64,000 nt of DNA, taken from the NCBI GenBank assembly GCA_964247055.1, contig OZ176054.1, positions 930,001-994,000 on the forward strand. Direction: 5' to 3'. The position numbers and the translations under genes are program-made. The number at the start of each line of letters is the position of its first letter. The first letter of the stretch is position 1. The notes under the pieces were generated by a model. It did not search any database and was not told where the DNA came from. It worked only from the letters and a program-made list of their open reading frames with translations. This stretch comes from Paragordius varius. Taxonomy: Eukaryota; Nematomorpha. Shown here in pieces: positions 63,260 to 64,000 of the stretch.

Positions 63260-64000
63260 TTTTAAAAATTAATGTATAAAACTAGTCGCATCAATACTCA
63301 AGTTTTTGTCCTTAAAAATCGGATATTGGTCACCGGTGAACAAAATTATTTTTACAACATTCTCTTAGTAGGACTACATCAAAATATAGAGATAGTTTGA
63401 CAAACTCTTTCATATCCGATTTTTACAACGATACTTTAAAAAATGTATAAAACTATTCGCATCAATACTCAAGTAAAACTTTGTCCTTAAAAATCGGATA
63501 TTGGTTGCCGGTAAAGAAAATTATTTTTTATCATTCTATTAGTAGACTACATCATAATATAGAGATAGTTTGACAAACTCTTTCATATCCGATTTTTACA
63601 ACGATACTTTAAAAATTAATGTATAAAACTAGTCGCATCAATACTCAAGTTAAATTTTGTCCTTAAAAATCGGATATTGGTCACCGGTGAACAAAATTAT
63701 TTTTTATACATTCTCTTATTAAGACTACATCAAAATATAGAGATAGTTTGACAAACTCTTTCATATCCGATTTTTACAACGATACTTTAAAAATTAATAT
63801 ATTAAACTAGTCGCATCAATACTCAAGTTAAACTTTGTCCTTAAAAATCGGATATTGGTCACCGGTGAACAAAACTAATTTTTATACATTCTCTTAGTAA
63901 GACTACATCAAAATATAGAGATAGTTTGACAAATTCTTTCATATCCAATTTTTACAACGATACTTTAAAAATTAATGTATAGAACTAGTCGCGTTAAACT
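63260..64000 (+). repeat. V5-V6-V7-V8 series plus partial S, cut by window end
   Basis: V5 63260, V6 63434 (ACTATTCGC instead of ACTAGTCGC), V7 63607, V8 63785, S from 63963. V6 has the CTATTAGTAGAC form of the 30-41 kb zone, so it belongs to that branch and not to the 8.4 kb one. Confidence 0.9.

Larger units (their letters stand above)
1..64000 (+). repeat. Satellite DNA array, two-class monomer family (L 178 bp, S 166 bp)
   Basis: Every stretch of the window aligns to one monomer. I phased monomers at the CTTTAAA box and walked all of them; spacings are almost always 164-166 (S) or 173-178 (L), with rare smaller indels. Both edges are cut inside the array, so its true size exceeds 64 kb. 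All copies run in the same direction and no inversion was seen. G+C is about 28 % in the L consensus. Nearly all monomers carry ACTAGT, ACCGGT, a TTTTTTATAC tract and AGTTTGACAAACT. A monomer near nucleosome-repeat length with multi-monomer HORs is typical of eukaryotic centromeric or pericentromeric satellites; that location is inferred. I do not recognise the family or the species, and no coding, tRNA or rRNA signal is present. Confidence 0.98.

Noticed and set aside
1-64000. CRISPR array, because of regular repetition
   Set aside because: The repeat unit is 166-178 bp with no unique spacers; the sequence between any two conserved motifs is also repeated.
1-64000. Tandem copies of a transposon, a retroelement end or a virus-like element
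   Set aside because: No terminal inverted repeats at unit ends, no target-site duplications, no coding remnants, and strictly contiguous head-to-tail units.

Overview
The whole 64 kb window is one uninterrupted tandem satellite array. I find no gene, RNA gene, transposon, simple-repeat tract or unique-sequence spacer anywhere in it. Every stretch can be assigned to a single AT-rich monomer family (about 28 % G+C by hand count of one consensus), always in the same orientation, in roughly 370 head-to-tail copies. Tandem DNA of this kind with nested higher-order repeats (HORs) points to eukaryotic heterochromatin, plausibly centromeric or pericentromeric. The species cannot be told from the sequence and I do not recognise the satellite. 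An AT-rich family with a monomer near nucleosomal length would fit many arthropods and other animals or plants.

The family has two basic classes. L is 178 bp and S is 166 bp; they differ mainly by a 12-nt block (ATCAATACTCAA) after ACTAGTCGC that L has and S lacks. S also carries TTGATCACC where L carries TTGGTCACC. The ground state is an alternating L-S dimer of 344 bp. Named sub-variants used below are: V2 (CTTTTAAAATTAATATATTA start), V5 (AAGTTTTTGTCC), V6 (AAGTAAAACTTT with GGTTGCCGGTAAAG), V7 (AAGTTAAATTTTG), V8 (TTAATATATTAAAC with ACTAATTTTT and TCCAATTTTT), Lccc (GTCCCATC), Lttcatg, Lttaatc, S-tcaatg (GGGATATTGATTACC), S-tatagtg, S-ttcatattg, S-gttgaac and S' (ACTAGTCAAAC).

Layout: 1-3961 mosaic L/S; 3962-6371 two 7-mer HORs of 1205 bp; 6372-13755 mosaic, including two of the three copies of a 1.37 kb 8-monomer segment; 13756-19746 9- and 12-mer HORs with S-ttcatattg; 19747-25231 a 9-mer HOR of about 1.55 kb with intrusions; 25232-30321 11- and 12-mers expanded by local 344-bp dimer amplification; 30322-41649 a 10-mer HOR of 1744 bp built round four consecutive L-class monomers (V5-V6-V7-V8), with 6- and 7-mer deletion derivatives; 41650-47883 scrambled pieces of that HOR; 47884-59120 a 9-mer HOR of about 1.52 kb with a run of three S monomers; 59121-63259 alternating dimers with a 4-mer HOR of 688 bp in three copies; 63260-64000 the V5-V8 block again.

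Three elements recur in most monomers and are the best candidates for function or structure: a perfect 10-bp palindrome TCACCGGTGA, an interrupted palindrome AGTTTG-A-CAAACT, and a 14-bp inverted repeat (ATATCCGATTTTTA / TAAAAATCGGATAT) that is exact only when the right arm lies in an L monomer. Several visibly chimeric monomers switch type close to the right arm and the 10-bp palindrome. The window is best read as a record of unequal exchange and segmental amplification in a satellite, not as coding DNA.
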